Source: Sweltsa coloradensis
Lineage: Eukaryota > Arthropoda > Insecta > Plecoptera > Chloroperlidae
Assembly (NCBI GenBank): GCA_024449915.1
Contig: JAMZAV010000055.1
Location: forward strand, 186,001-250,000
Reading direction: 5' to 3'
Length of the DNA: 64,000 bases
The notes beneath the pieces were generated by a model. That model was not told the DNA's origin. It made no database searches and saw only the letters and a list, made by a program, of their open reading frames with translations. Both the position numbers and the translations under genes were made by a program. Below, one piece after another: positions 1 through 16,600 of this stretch. Positions within the stretch are counted from its first letter, which is position 1, and the number at the start of each line of letters is the position of its first letter.

Positions 1-321
1 GTTCTGTGCAAAAATCATTACAATAGGATAAAGCATATTATAACAAGTGTTTTAAGTTGATGAAATTTAAAAAAAATAAAAAAATCGTAATATTGCGATT
101 TTCATGATAAATAATTTTTCAATTGCGCTCAAAAACGTGGCAGTTCTAAGTTCAATAAATTTTGAAGGTCTCTAGAAAATTTCATCGCAATTGGAGTATC
201 GGTTTAGCCGGAATCGTGTTAACAAACACACAAAAAACAGAAAAAAAAGAAAAACATTACGGATTTTTTTCTCCAGTGTAGTGAAATGGAATCTTAGCTT
301 CGCTCGCTACGCTCATCCAAT
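1..321 (+). mobile_element. 3' part of CTAGGAAAACGC-family repeat (copy A)
   Basis: The stretch matches 50090-50420 closely: subterminal hairpin-like AT tract, the phrase GCGCTCAAAAACGTGGCAG, an ACAAACACAC tract before an A-rich run, and the 3' terminus CTACGCTCATCCAA. The 5' end lies before the window. No coding capacity is visible. It belongs to the same dispersed family as the copies at 49812-50420 and 56660-64000. Confidence 0.75.
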
Positions 322-330
322 TAATCATAC

Positions 331-548
331 CAAAAGTAAACTGGGAACATGAAGTACTATTTAAACTCCATGATCTTAGCAACAATTAAACCATTATACC
401 ATCATAATGGCAAAAGTAAACTGGGAACATGGAGTACTATTTGAACTCTATGATCTTAGCAACAATTAAACCATTATACCATCATCATGGCAAAAGTGAA
501 CCGGAACCACGGAGTACTATTTAAATGCTACGATCCTAGCAACAATTA
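331..548. repeat. 80-bp minisatellite, about 2.7 copies
   Basis: Units start at 331, 411 and 491, each opening with CAAAAGT(A/G)AAC. The first two are nearly identical; the third is more diverged and stops early. The array abuts the end of the repeat copy at 1-321. Confidence 0.85.
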
Positions 549-771
549 CGTTAATCTGAACTTGTAACTCTGTAATCACTGTGTCAGGCTACAGAGGGCC
601 ACACTTGCCCAGCATTAGCCCTCCTGCCCTATGGGCAGGTAAAATTCATTAAAATAATAAAATAATAGCAACAATAAGCAATAGGGCCTGCATAATTTCC
701 GCCGCTTAAAATTGGTCCATATAACTGATCGGGTAGACAATAAAAATAGATTTACTACTTATTTTCTTTAG
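549..771. other. Intron sequence before the ZAR1-like exon
   Basis: AT-rich DNA with no coding signal, ending in a polypyrimidine tract and AG at 770-771 that serve as the acceptor of the exon at 772. Confidence 0.6.
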
Positions 772-3925
<3,154 letters not shown>

Positions 3926-6900
3926 TTAATGTAGATGGCCTCGTTCCAAACTCACCCTGAAATTATAAAAACTAATTCAAACAGCAAGCCAATATGATGC
4001 TGCCGCCATCGGACAACCCAATATAACAAGTTTTTTTATTGTTGCGCGAACTTTTAATAAGTACTTTTTTTTTACTAAGGATGTTGTGTTAATTTAGATT
4101 GACTTTCAGGTTTTGCCTTAATCCTTGTGCATAATTATGTCCGTATACAAAACTATATAATACACAATTTTTTTTAAATTTAATAGGAGTCTCAAATGTT
4201 ATGCCAGTGCTGTAGTACCGGTATTTGTTGATCGAGTTGTTCGTTTCGTAGAGTTCAAATTTAAGATATTTCGTTATGCCTACAAGTAATTATTGTTTAG
4301 TGTAATTAATGCACGCACTTAAAAAAGTGGGACATAAGCTGGCCTACCCTAGGTTTGCAACATGTCCCACTGACTACAATACTACAACAGACAGCAGCAC
4401 AGTAAATTGAGCAAATGATAATGGTGAGTTGCCTTATAATGTGCCATTAAGGCCCATTATTCATGCTATGAAGGGTAATTTAGAAGGGCAGCCATAGCCT
4501 ATGCATATGCACACACCATTAGTTCCAAATTCAGATTTTGTATCCCAAGACAGTCTGCCACTGTATTTTAATCTAGTACTTCTACTACTATTTGTAATTT
4601 TGTATGCTATTTAGTAATTTGATTTGTATTTTATTTCTTGATTTTAGACATTAGCTAGTTCTTACTTGTAGTATTAGTACTTTAAAAGTAAAATGTAAAA
4701 TGTTTGTTAATTGTAAATTTTTAAATGTTTAACCTAGTGGTTTTATATCAAATCTGATGTGATAGACGAGCAGTTGTGAAGACAAATTATTGTATTATTT
4801 GGAAAAGTTCCTTTTGCTTTCATTTAATAGTCTAATTATATTTTTTCCACCATATTGAAGTAAATCTTTTCAAATACACTGGAATTTGTTTATGCGTGAA
4901 TGCAAGAAGTTGGGCTTAATTTAATTTAAAATTAGATCTTTGAACCTTCACTACAACACATGCTGAAAACTAGAAATATTAAATATGAAAAACACACATT
5001 TTGACTATGAATGGTATTTTGCACTGCTCCAAAAGAAGCATTTCTCAATTTCTAGCTGCACCTTCTAAGGGTCACTGTCACCAAGGATATTTTTAGCTAC
5101 GTTTAAATATAGTATTCAGCTTAGTGTAAGCGTATGCAGGCTGCTAAACAGGCAGTGCATGATTTCGATATCATGTTGATGCAAATCTCAACATCAGTTT
5201 TACTGGCCGGGTCTATAGGTTGACTAGTGCTTGTCTATCCAACAGCTGACTTATATTTAGCTCATCCTAAACAAGTCGAGCTTATACTGAACGCTTTTAA
5301 GCAATTAAAGTTGATGTATTCATGTTCAGTTTCAAACTATTTTAATACCTATAAATACACAGCAGGCCTACTGTCCAAGCTTAAAAGATTGTTTGAAGAT
5401 ACCAAAATAAAACTTTACAAGTAACAAATGGTGTTTAGGTACTATCATTAGTTATATTGTCAGTACACTAGTTAAACTTTGTTCACTCTACAATATTTTA
5501 AATGTGCATCCTGTATAAACCTGAAAACCATCTTTGTAAAAAAATTAACTATTGAAACACAAAGTCTGCGATTTCAATGGTTATTTGTTTTTTTGTCAGA
5601 TCTCATATACAGAGTGTTGATCAAGGTACTTTAAAGAACATTCACATATCTAATTCTAAAGTAATTAGCCTATTTATAAATTACAAATCTTACATGTGAA
5701 ACATAATGTCTCAATGCAAATCTGTGGAACTCTGGAAACAATTTCATAGTTAACAGTTTTCAAATAAAAGTTTACTACTGACAGAATTAGCTCCTGGCAT
5801 CTTGCCACAATGCTGTGCCAAATTTGACAATTTTTTCTTGAATTCCATTGTACAACAGTGTTTTGACTGTGAATAACAAAGGAAAGTTCTATATTCACAT
5901 TTAACTTCTTCTTTGGTAAATTAGATTGAATAGTAATAAAATTACGAATTAGCAAACATAACATTGAAACTTGTGAATAATGAATGATCCCAAGACTTCA
6001 TTTGTGGTACAGTAGTTATAAAAATGAAAAGATTTAATTATATGTTAATTAGTTATGTGATTTGTGTTTCTATTATTATAAGTTTAATTGCATTAAGAAA
6101 TGCAAGTATAACTGTATTGTGTAATTTGTTACATATTATGTGTTCATTATACGTGTATGTTCATTAACATTAGGGACAGATAACTAATTAGTTGTTATCT
6201 GTGCATAAGGAATGGTTGAGGTTGAAGTTCTATATACTTAAAACCAAACTATTATAAAATGAGTCAATTTTCACAAAATTGAAATTATATTCTATAAAAG
6301 AAGAAACATTCATTTTGTTTCAACCAAGTCGAATGTCATGGGTAGTTGCCCATACATAATATATTATTATGTACTAAATTCTAGTTATTTAGGTATACTA
6401 GAAGCGCTCGAGCTCTAAGCATATAGGAGGTGCTTGCAGTTGTGAAAATAAAATAAGAACTGAAATAGGTAGTATAGGTACATTATTTAATATTTAGATT
6501 TATTGTCAGTAATCGTGATAAGATTGCAAAAATATTGTAAAAAATGATTTACAATGAATATTATACTATTTTATACCAACTGTTAAAGAGTATTATTCTA
6601 TAGTATTTGTTAGTGGAAATGAGATATTTCTCAGCCTTTTGAGAAATCAGCACTTGGTAAAATAATCGGGTGTGACCTGATAATTTAGTGCTGTAAAAAG
6701 TGAACAATACATACTGTGTATAGGAAGGAGAATGCACAACCCATATTGTAGTTGGCAATAAAAAGAAAAGAAAATTCTTACAACCATGAGGTAGCCTGGT
6801 AGGTAATGTAATGAACGTATTTTACCAGTTAAACTACTGCTTTCAAGAAACAGTAGGTAAAGCTGTACAAGGTAGCGATGCCTGTTATGTATTATCTGTT

Positions 6901-8871
6901 GATCAAACAAATACTAACTAATGCAGGAACATGCCAAACTCTTTTTAACCTGTTTACGAGTACGCTTGCATATACTCGATTTGAATCCGCAGCTCACAGA
7001 GTTGCCCTCACTTACGTGTTAATGCATGGAAATATAATGCCTCATTGGATATAAAATCTGTTGTTTTGTTTTTAGTATTTTAATTGCATCTACCCCCTTA
7101 TGAAGGCTGGTGAGAGGGGACAAAAATCTAGTTCTTGACTTTTCCCCTCAATAAATTCAAGCAATTTTTTCCAACTAGGCCTACCTACTTGATTTCTTGC
7201 ATGTGGCATATCCACATATAAGGCTTTGTTTGTAACCCAGCAAAAATGGAATGGAATGCAAATTATTTATGCAATCATGTAACAATTATTTTCATTCCAG
7301 ACCTTTGTCTAATAGGCATGAATATTACCTAATATAAGTTCAGTTATTTTTAAAAGTCCATATTGGTGAATATGAAATCCATCTCAGGGAATAAAGGCTT
7401 GTGACTGATAAGGTAATGAACACTTGTGAAACTATTATGTAGTACATAAGAACCACCTTTAAGCTAACGTTAGGCCATTGCAATCTATCAAAAGTAGACA
7501 GGGAATCATAACAAAACTGAACTCCTTTTTCACCTGCATCTAAAGGAAAGTTACAAGAATTTATATACATAACGTGAAAACATATGCCGCAGCAAATAAA
7601 CCTGCAACAGATTTCATTGTACAATACCATGGTCAGGCACGGTTTTAGTACTGATAATGAGTTTATTTGAGTTCTTTTGAGAGCACCCAAATTGAAATTT
7701 CCACATTGTTCTACATACTAATTTAGTAGTAGTTTAATGTAGTTTACCTGTCCCATAACGGGACATGTCGGTTAGTGTACTGTTGGTTATATGAATACGC
7801 GGCATACTCATTTTAGTTTTGTTCAACAAATAGTGCAGTGTAAAACTAAATACCTAGATTGCATTTTAGCCCAAAATTAGTTTGATGAGTGCAGCAAGTT
7901 TAAGCAAGAAAATTTAAATCCCTGACTTTTCACATTTTTAAGACTTGTAGACACCCAGGAATTATAAGAGCAGTCAAGATGGCAGGTAAAACAAAAGGTA
8001 ACAACTGCGCCTGACCATTGATTGGGCTTGGATGAAATCCTTTGTTTCCATTGCAGTTTGGAGTGTATTATATAACCTTGGTTATGCTAGGTATTGTTTT
8101 TACTACACGATATACACAGTATGGTAATCTAATTCATTGATTTGTATTTTGTTGCCGTATGTTATTATTATTATTATAATAGTGGTAATTATTTGTAATC
8201 ATTTTTTAGTAATTTACTTGCGATATCAAGCAAAAGCAAATCGAAGGTGATATTCAACAATTTGATTTTGAAGAGGTAGCTAGTGTTGTGTGAGTAAAGT
8301 GGTAGCAAAATCCTGATAATAAAGATAATTCTTTACAGAATTAATATTTTTCTTACTTTACAAATCTTATGCTGTGTGCTCCATACAGAGTCTGCAGCCA
8401 GGTATGAGTCTTGCCACTGCTGCAAACTCTGCATAGAATCTACTTTGCATGAATTCCATCATATCCACATATCCCAAGTACCAGTTTCAAATGCTGGGCT
8501 CAGCACATACCTATTAAGGATTTAAGCTATTCTATTAGGCATATCAAATTTGCAAATGGTTTTATTTTTTCCTACATTTAATTAAGCATGGAACAAGAGG
8601 TGTTATATATTTGTATTTATTGCTTGCATTTCTTTCATTGCAACACAGTGAAATTTACACTCAAATTACAGCTACAATGCTGAGGAATTATACATAAGTG
8701 GTCACTGCTGCTTTCATCTCACAGATACCACCTTGTGAGTGCCCCTTTAGCTATTGGTTCAAAACAGAGGAAACACTTTTGCAAACTTTGATAAAATAAA
8801 TAGAATTGGCAATAATTTATAGTTTTTGTTTGAGCTGGAATTTCATTAAAATGAACACTTGAGTAACATGC
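3926..8871. other. Spacer with no supported gene
   Basis: AT-rich DNA. The reading frames present (longest about 116 codons) have no recognisable domain and no third-base bias. It may hold 3' UTR or a further exon of the ZAR1-like gene, but none can be pointed to with confidence. Confidence 0.5.
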
Positions 8872-8978
8872 TCGTTGGTCTTGTGGTTAGCGTATCTGCT
8901 TCCAATGCAGAAGGTCCAGGGTTCGATTCCTGCCAAAGTCAGAAGTTTTTTAACTTCTGATTTGGGATTAAGTCCATC
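8872..8978 (+). mobile_element. tRNA-derived SINE, copy 1, 5' part
   Basis: The head resembles a tRNA: A-box-like TGGTCTTGTGG, an anticodon-arm-like TCTGC/GCAGA stem, and a perfect B box GGTTCGATTCC at 8920-8930. The tRNA fold is followed by a SINE body instead of ending. The body is cut at 8978 by the hAT element and resumes at 12225. A second copy lies in reverse at 46395-47621. Confidence 0.88.
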
Positions 8979-11900
8979 CAGTGGCGTAAATATAGGTGGT
9001 GCAAGTGGTGCACCGGGCCCCACGGCCTGGGGGGGCCCACACAGGATGCAGCTCGGCGCCAGAAGCCGGTGTATACAAATTACAAATTCTACCGTGTATT
9101 ATTCACTTCTTGCCTTTACTTCAATCCCAAGAAAGCCGTTCAAACGTGAATGCTGAAAACATGTCCCATTATCGAAATAATTTCAAGGGAAGTGTTTAGG
9201 TGTGCCCTTACTTTTGTGAGCGTGCAGAAATAACCCTTTTCTGGGAAATAGGAATACATTATGGCTTCGAACCCCTTCCAAGTAAGAATATTTTTGTCAA
9301 TTTATTGCTAAAATCTGATTGGCTAAAACTTGGAGACATCTTGTTTCAGCCAATAAGATATCGAAGCGAGTAGTGAGTAGGCCTAAGTCTACATTTTCTG
9401 CAACACTGACTCCCTGTGCGTTTTAAATTTTACCTCAGTTGGTAACGAAACAAACGCCGAGATTTTCAGTGCTTGTGCGCGAACGTGTAGAACATATAGT
9501 GTTTGTTAGGTGCCGTTTAGCGTGTGACAACGACCAAGTGGCGCTCAAAAACGGGAAGAAGACATGAAGTGTCTAAGCTTACTAAAACTAATTCTTTTTT
9601 TGTTTCCAAGTGTTATGCAGATGCTACTACGAGTGACAGCTCAACAAATCTAATTACCTACGAAAACGATTCACAAAATATAACGGTTTGCGATACAGAA
9701 AACATTAATGTGACAGTCGATGATACACTCAGAAAAAATAAAAACAGTCACTTAATAGACACACAAGTTCTTGTAGGTAGTAAATATCCAACCGACAGAG
9801 CCAATTTTCCGATGGACGATAATATAGTTGACGCACATGTGCGTCGATTCATTATTTCACACGGACCTTGCAGACCACGGGGACCCTTTCCTAAAGATGA
9901 AACACAAGGTAATCGCTGTTTTTCTGAATCGTATTACAATGTTTCTACGAAATCCGGACTCAAACTACCTCGTATGTGGCTGTGTTATTCCCCTCAGCTT
10001 GATAGCGCGTATTGTGAACAATGCTGGTTATTTGGTGACAGAAGTTTGTACTCGTTTAGTGATAGGACTCACTCTAATTGGGTTGACGGAGTCAGGGATT
10101 GGAGGCATTAGTCGGATAAAATCAAGATACACGAATCATCAAACACACACATGAACGCGTGCATGTTATACGATCAGTGGCGTCTTCACGGCACTTTGGA
10201 CGAAAAATTAGAAACACAAATTTTACAAGAGAAAAACTTTTGGAGGCAAGTACTTGATAGGCTTCTTAATGTAAGTTTAACTCTAGCAATGTGTAACATG
10301 GCATTCCGAGGACATGTAGGAAAAATAGGAAAACCGGGTAGCGGAAATTTTCTTTCTATTGTTGAATTAATAGCCCGGTTTGATCCTGTACTAGAAAAAC
10401 TTAATTAATTTGCCTGATGGTCAAGTAAATATCTGAGTCCATCCGTGCAAAATGAGTTTATTGAAATACTTGCAACACACAAGTGAAAACTGAAATGGCT
10501 TCCGAAATCCAGTCGGCTCCATTCTTTTCCGTAATATGGACACCACTCAGGATGTTGCCAAAATAGACCAGCTCAGTCAAGTATTTCGTTATGTAACAAT
10601 CGAACATGATGAAAATAACCAACCTACAGAAGTGAATGTCAAAGAAGTGTTTTTGGGTTTTGAGGAAGTGACTGATCAGTCCGCAAAAGGGTTAGTAGAT
10701 AAAATCGTCGAGTGCATTGAAAACATTGGATTAGATATACACAAGTGTCGTGGCCAGGGTTATGACGGCGCTGCTACCATGAGTGGAGCATATGCTGGGG
10801 TACAAGCTAGGTTAAAAGAAAAGGAGCCAAATGCGTTTTATGTTCATTGTGCTTCTCATAATTTGAACTTGGTCATAAATGATGCAGTTAAAGGAAACCC
10901 ACAAATAGATAACTTTTTTGATACCATTAAAAAACTATACGTATTTTTTTGGACACAGCATAAAACGGTGGGGGATACTTTCATCGCTTCTAAACGACCT
11001 CCCGCGATCCAAAAGTAAGTTTAAAAGATTGAATCCAACCAGATGGGCAGGAAGATACGATGCTGTTTTTGCTGTAAAAGTTCGATATTTAGATATTTTG
11101 ATGGCATTGTCTAAAATTATTCTTCAATGCACGAATGCCGATGAACGTAATGAGGCAACGAGGTTGAACAAGAAGCTATCTAACTATAATTTTGTATTTC
11201 TGCTGTCATTTCAAACAAAGGTGTTGCAAACCATTAACTTGGCTTCACAAGCTCTTCAAACAGAAAACATTGACCTTTTGCAAGCGTCACAGCTGCTAGA
11301 TAATGCTTTGAAAACTCTTCAAAATTACAGAAATGAGTTTGATGATGCAAATCGGGAGGCAATGGAATTAGCTGCCAAATGGAAGATTCCATGTAAATTC
11401 GACAGTCATCGCAACGTGAGACTACAACGTTATAACGATGTCGACGAAGACCAACGCTTAAAAAATCCCGAAACCCGATTCAAAATCGATGTATTTTACC
11501 CTTGTCTTGACATTATTATAAATCAATTGCAACATCGTTTTCGAGGTCAAAGTGAAGTACTTTCAACATTTCAAGTAATCCAACCACAGTTTCTGGCAAA
11601 CTGGTCTTAAACCGATCTAATAAAGGCTGCAAAATTGTTTATGCAGCGATTAGATCGTGATGTGTCTCCGGCGTTTCTTAGTCAGTTGTTGTCTTTGCGA
11701 ACTGCACTTGGGCCACAGATTGCTCAAGCAACAACCGTGAAAACCCTTTCAAAACTACTAATTGTTGATTACTGTTCGATATCAACGAATTTTTCAGAAG
11801 TGTGCACTGCGTGCATTATGTTTCTTACCTTGCCAGTGACAGCGGCAAGTGCTGAAAGGTCTTTTTCTAAACTAAAACTGATCAAGTCGTACCTTCGAAG

Positions 11901-12224
11901 CACTATGGGTCAAGAAAGACTAACCGGATTATCAATCTTATCTATTGAACAAGAGAGAGCTCGGAAAATAGATTTCAGCAAAACCATCGATATGTTTGCA
12001 GAGCAAAAGGAGAGACGAAAAAATCTGAAGTAACGCTGTTCCTGATTCCATTGGTAAGTCAGTACTTTCAATTTTTCTCAGGTTTGAATATTTTACACGT
12101 ATTTTAGTACCGGTTCAACGAGGTAGGTCACCGCAGTGAATGTCATAAATTTAAAAATCTGATGGGGGGGGGGGGCATTTTTTGTATTTGCACCGGGGCC
12201 CTTCATCATCTAGTTACGCCACTG
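8979..12224 (+). mobile_element. hAT DNA transposon, full length but inactive
   Basis: A 3246-bp element with perfect 11-bp terminal inverted repeats CAGTGGCGTAA/TTACGCCACTG, flanked by the 8-bp target duplication AGTCCATC (8971-8978 and 12225-12232). Both termini and 8-bp duplications are diagnostic of hAT. A degraded transposase gene lies inside. Subterminal G- and C-rich tracts (CACCGGGCCCC near 9010, CACCGGGGCCC near 12191) form an inverted pair. Confidence 0.96.
9524..12033 (+). pseudogene. hAT transposase pseudogene (ZMYM1/TTF-finger type)
   Basis: The remains are collinear across frames: 9524-10111, 10151-10408, 10536-11018, 10918-11610 and 11635-12033. The first carries a Cys-containing TTF-type finger region (YCEQCWLFGD). 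The third has the RNase H-like core motifs QGYDGAATMSG and HCASHNLNLV. The last has the hAT C-terminal dimerisation signature (LPVTAASAERSFSKLK). In-frame stops at 10109-10111 and 11608-11610 plus shifts near 10409-10536 and 10920-11018 break it. The group is the DUF4371/hAT family close to ZMYM1-like proteins. It is dead, not domesticated. Confidence 0.93.
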
Positions 12225-12560
12225 AGTCCATCAGTTCTTGTCTTAGGAGTTTGTAAAGGGTGACTTTGGAGCCGTCCTAGCAACGAAGCACATAATAAAT
12301 TCAGAGTTGTTCTGAATCGGCCTTGTTGATTCTGGCGTTGATCCGCGGGTGTTCGCACTGTCCATACCACTGATTGCTATATTTCCTATTAAAAATATCG
12401 ATCTTTGGTTGGTTATCGCTCACTCGTCGATTGCGTCGGGGCCAACAGGGTTGGCTTGGTCGCTTTGATTTACTGTCCCCCACTGAAAATCAGTTAATGT
12501 TATATAACTGAGTGGGTAGACTCTAAATACAATTTAATTTATTTATTTATTTATTTATAT
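12225..12560 (+). mobile_element. tRNA-derived SINE, copy 1, 3' part
   Basis: Continues the SINE after the hAT insertion, beginning with the duplicated AGTCCATC. The body matches the reverse copy at 47246-47500 (for example CTGAATCGGCCTTGTTGATT). The tail reads ACTGAGTGGGTAGACTCTAA and ends in an (ATTT)n-type tract, as SINE tails do. Confidence 0.87.
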
Positions 12561-13277
12561 AGAGCAATAGACTGAATAGTGGAAATAATAGTGGTTTTAT
12601 CAAGGCAAACAGTAAAATTTGGCTTTATACCATTTTGGGGTTATTTTGGTTATAGTGATTTTGTGGTGTTATTTGAGATCGCTTTTTGCAGGGGCAAAAA
12701 TGTCTAGGCATTGGATTATAGTCCTAGATATTGCGGGGGAAAAAATAGTATACGTAACATGTTTTCTTCGTAAGAGATTTTCAAATTCTTATTTGCGAAT
12801 GTTGTAACTATTTATCTTTTCCAAGGTAACAAAGAAAATATAATTTGTACTACTATTGTGTGTTACAACTTATAATAGTATACTTCAATTGGAAGTTTAA
12901 TTCATTACCTATCGTAGTCTAAACGGATCTACTTTTTAATATTGAATGATGCATTGTAATATTGCCCATCCAATTCCAATAAAGAATAGGAAGAAGTATA
13001 ATGTATACTTCCTGTACAATATGCCTGAATTTTTTGTTTTAAAAAAATTGTAAAACTTAAAAAGATTTCGTCAATTCATAGAAGACTATCGATTATGGAC
13101 TATTTCAGAAAATTATCCTTTCGATTATCTAAAGGCAACCGTAGTTTTTGAACGCTAAGTTAATTAATTTTACATTTTATACCTGTTACCAAAGGCAAGT
13201 TCTCAAAGTGTTGATACAACAAATTGTTGCATGGACTACCTTCACCTAGACTTAACGATGAGGTCTTTTGGTTTTGC
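12561..13277. other. Spacer, nothing recognised
   Basis: AT-rich, no coding signal and no clear repeat structure. Confidence 0.45.
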
Positions 13278-13632
13278 CACCGTTAGGTCATTATGCGCCA
13301 CCCTAGCCTAGGGGATGTTGGGAGGAAAAACCCATGCAGGTCAGAACCAGGCACGGATAGGGGGAGGAAAGCCCCCCCCCCCCCTCCGTTTCACGTTGTG
13401 GTCGTCATCGTCTTTGTCAATGATTGTGTCATTTTTGTAGTCACCGTCGGGGAGGTCATCAAGGGGAAAGTGGTCCTCGACAACTGCCAGAGCTCGCCTT
13501 TAGTTTCAGGGAGAAATATACTACCCTGCTTACTAGCTGATGTTTGTGAGATGGACTTTGCCTCTCGCCTTTTACGATGGTCATGCTCTACAGTCTACAC
13601 TAAATTCTACACCCAAGCCCAGACAGGATCTT
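13278..13632 (+). repeat. Dispersed repeat, copy 1
   Basis: Matches 48418-48766 in the same orientation: CGTTAG(G/A)TCAT...ATGCG at the start, GGGAGGA...CCCATGC, then GTCGTC-rich sequence, GCTGATGTTTG and CCAGAC near the end. A homopolymer C run (about 13374-13384) interrupts this copy. The class is unknown. Confidence 0.75.
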
Positions 13633-16600
13633 AACGACGCAGACTAAATAATCATGAAAATTTTACTATCAGAGAAATCGGTACAGTCTTCATGGCCCGA
13701 CAATGTCTTCATGGCCCGACAATCTCTTGTGACTACACACATTTATGCCTACCTACTTTGTCAACGACATTAACACTGCTAGTAAAATTGATAAACAATT
13801 TATTATGTATAATACATTTTTATTTTGTGTGAACTTTATACACAAACCACATTGTATACTGGGTACACTTAACAAACAAACCATATTATGCCACCTCTAT
13901 AAAAACTAGTAGGCCTATGTAGTTTATAGGTGTAAACTGTAAAGTCTTAACAAGAAAAAAATTACACATCAAAATACTACTATTAGCTGAACATTTGTTA
14001 ATCTATGAAGAAGAAAACTGTAAGAAAGTTAATCGATTTTCATCCTCCCAAACAAGTTTCAGCTCAAACTGGTTAGTGGTTGGTGACAAATCAAGAACAA
14101 ATTGTAGAATAATACAAACGATGTTCTGATAACAAAGGTGTTTGATATCTAGAAATGTATAGGTAGACAAACAAACCACATTAATATGTATTAGGCCGAA
14201 TGTATAATATATAAGGTTTACACTAAAAAATGATTGGACATGAATTTCATGTGAAGAATATAGGCCAAAATTACTGTCACACAAAAAAAAATTGTGATTC
14301 AACCTAAAAACAAAATTGATTAGACAAACCTCCACCACATAAAAATATATACCAGCCTGCAAGTGTAAATTATTAGTACTACTACTTGAAAACTCAGCTA
14401 AAAATAAGTTTGATTTAAGAGTACAGTCAAGCCTATATGAAAAAAATGTCATACATTGAGGCCGAGGGCTATGATGCCATGGTGTGGTGTCAAACGCACA
14501 CATAATTAATTATGTAGTGGATACTTCATTTTTTTGGCTAGATTCAGTAAAATGAATCACACAATCATCAGATTTTGATTTAAATCCCATCGAGGAATTG
14601 CTAATTAAAACTATCATTAGTTCGACATCCAAAATGCCTTTTGTGGACGTTTTGGTTTGGAGGGGTTTGCATATATAATAGTAGATAATACACAAAATAT
14701 TGTTGTTCCATCAATAAATTAACTATAATGAATTATGGCTATTCTTTAATGATCATGCATAATATCATAATCCAATTAAACACCCTTAATGAAAGAAGGC
14801 AAGGTTAATCAGTTGTGACATAATTTGGTAGAGATGAGGTGTTGTATGATCATTGATCAAATATAAAAAAAGGGGAAGGAAATACCTGAAAATATGTCGA
14901 ACAACGGTCTATAATAATTATTGTTAATGGGTGTCTATAAATAAAACTATTTTAACACAGTGAAGCTCATCAAACTCATTTTAAGTGGGAGCTAGCGACT
15001 TTTTGCTCCGAGGTAATGAAGTTCGTAATCCTTGTACGATTGCTGTCAAATGTGTACGACAAAAGGAAGTACCAACTGTGGTACTATAATGAAACATGAA
15101 AGTATTTGTACTCATAAGATATTTTAGGTCATACTCATAGTACTAGGAAATAGTTTTTATTAGCGGTAATTTTGTTCGATGAAATGCAGAAAACTAGAAG
15201 TTGCTAACTTGTTACAGAAATTAATGACACATGATTTAATAACAATAATATTGGTGGATGCGCGCTTATCCGCAAATAGTGACGTAGATAATGCACACCC
15301 GTCACATCCTTGCAGACGAACAAATATTTTTCAAGCGCGGTAAATAACTATCTATGTAGACAAAGATATAGTGTTTATAGACAAAAACTTAAAGAAGGTA
15401 CCATCGTGTTCCATGGTATGTATTCTACAAACATGATATCAAAGTAGGTAAACAAACATTCTTGTTAAATAAACATACTTTTGAATAAATTGTAAAATTT
15501 AGAACGTGACGGGTGTGTAATATCTATATCACTATTAGAAGCTGTGCACGTATCCACCAATATTAAAGTTAATAGTGACATTATTATCACTTACTGCTTT
15601 TAGGTAGCGACTTCTAGTTTTCACCATAATTCCTTTAAAAAAAATAATAGGTTGTTTATATTCCCGGGATATCCCATATGGTTATTATATTCTTTAAAGT
15701 TTGAAGTATGAATTTTCTTATTTGGAGCATACTGTAGATAAGTGTAGCTGTAAGGTCCAATCTTTTTTCACCATAGTAAACTAAAGTAAAAATTAAAAAA
15801 CATAGTACAATATTGTCAGTTATTATAAAATAAAATATAATCATAATAACCAATCAAGTGTTAGTACAAAAGGTACCAGTAATAAGTAATTGCATTGTAT
15901 TATGTATTCTTAATATGTTGGACACAAGTGCCCAGTAAAGTCAAGACAGAAAAGAGAAGACTGAGATATTTTAATATACAGTAGTTACAAGTAGACCACA
16001 GAATAATAGGCTGGTGTTTAATGAATAACAGCTTTGCTCAAGGTGCTCTGAATCTCCTGTCGGAAAGTCTGTAAACCATCCCTAAAACTCAGCAAGGAGA
16101 TTAAGAGGACCTTGGTCTTTCCTGATCAATGGTCATACCAAAAAAATGTGGCTTAGCAAAACATAAATGAGAAGAAAATTAAGATTTCATGTCAGTATGG
16201 ATGGAGAAGCAAGCCAAGTGTTTATACTATCGAAGAATCAAAGACCAAATAAGTTAACTGAATGTTTATTTACTAAAGATAAGTAACTTGAAGATTACAA
16301 ATACAAAAATCTAGTGTCCACAGTTGCATGAAAGATATATGCCTCTTAGAGTGTATTGGTACATAACTCTTCAAATTCTTATGTATGGTTAAAACTTAAA
16401 ATAACAATGTACAGTAATTTATTTGTACACAACCTGGTTTGACCTACCGGTAAATAAATTATATAACTAAACTATCAATACATGCACATTATACAATACC
16501 AACTGGAATAAAATCTGTTTTGAACGTGTACATATTAAAAAGTGTAGCGTTCTTAAAGATTTGTAACAGTTGTTGATTTGATCATCTATTATTAAAAATA

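Noticed and set aside
331..548. CRISPR-like array
   Set aside because: Units are contiguous with no unique spacers, and the genome is eukaryotic.
5674..5964. 96-codon open frame on the minus strand
   Set aside because: Same reasons; no homologous motif recognised.
7340..7690. 116-codon open frame on the minus strand
   Set aside because: No recognisable domain or coding bias in AT-rich spacer.
8872..8945. Functional tRNA gene
   Set aside because: The A and B boxes are those of a SINE head: the acceptor stem does not close, a SINE body follows, and a second copy exists at 47 kb.
13293..13634. 113-codon open frame on the plus strand
   Set aside because: Lies within a dispersed repeat whose other copy (48418-48766) does not keep the frame; contains a poly-C run.
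14003..14503. 166-codon open frame on the minus strand
   Set aside because: AT-rich, Phe/Tyr/Ile/Leu-heavy composition, no third-base bias, no domain and no splice context; likely chance.
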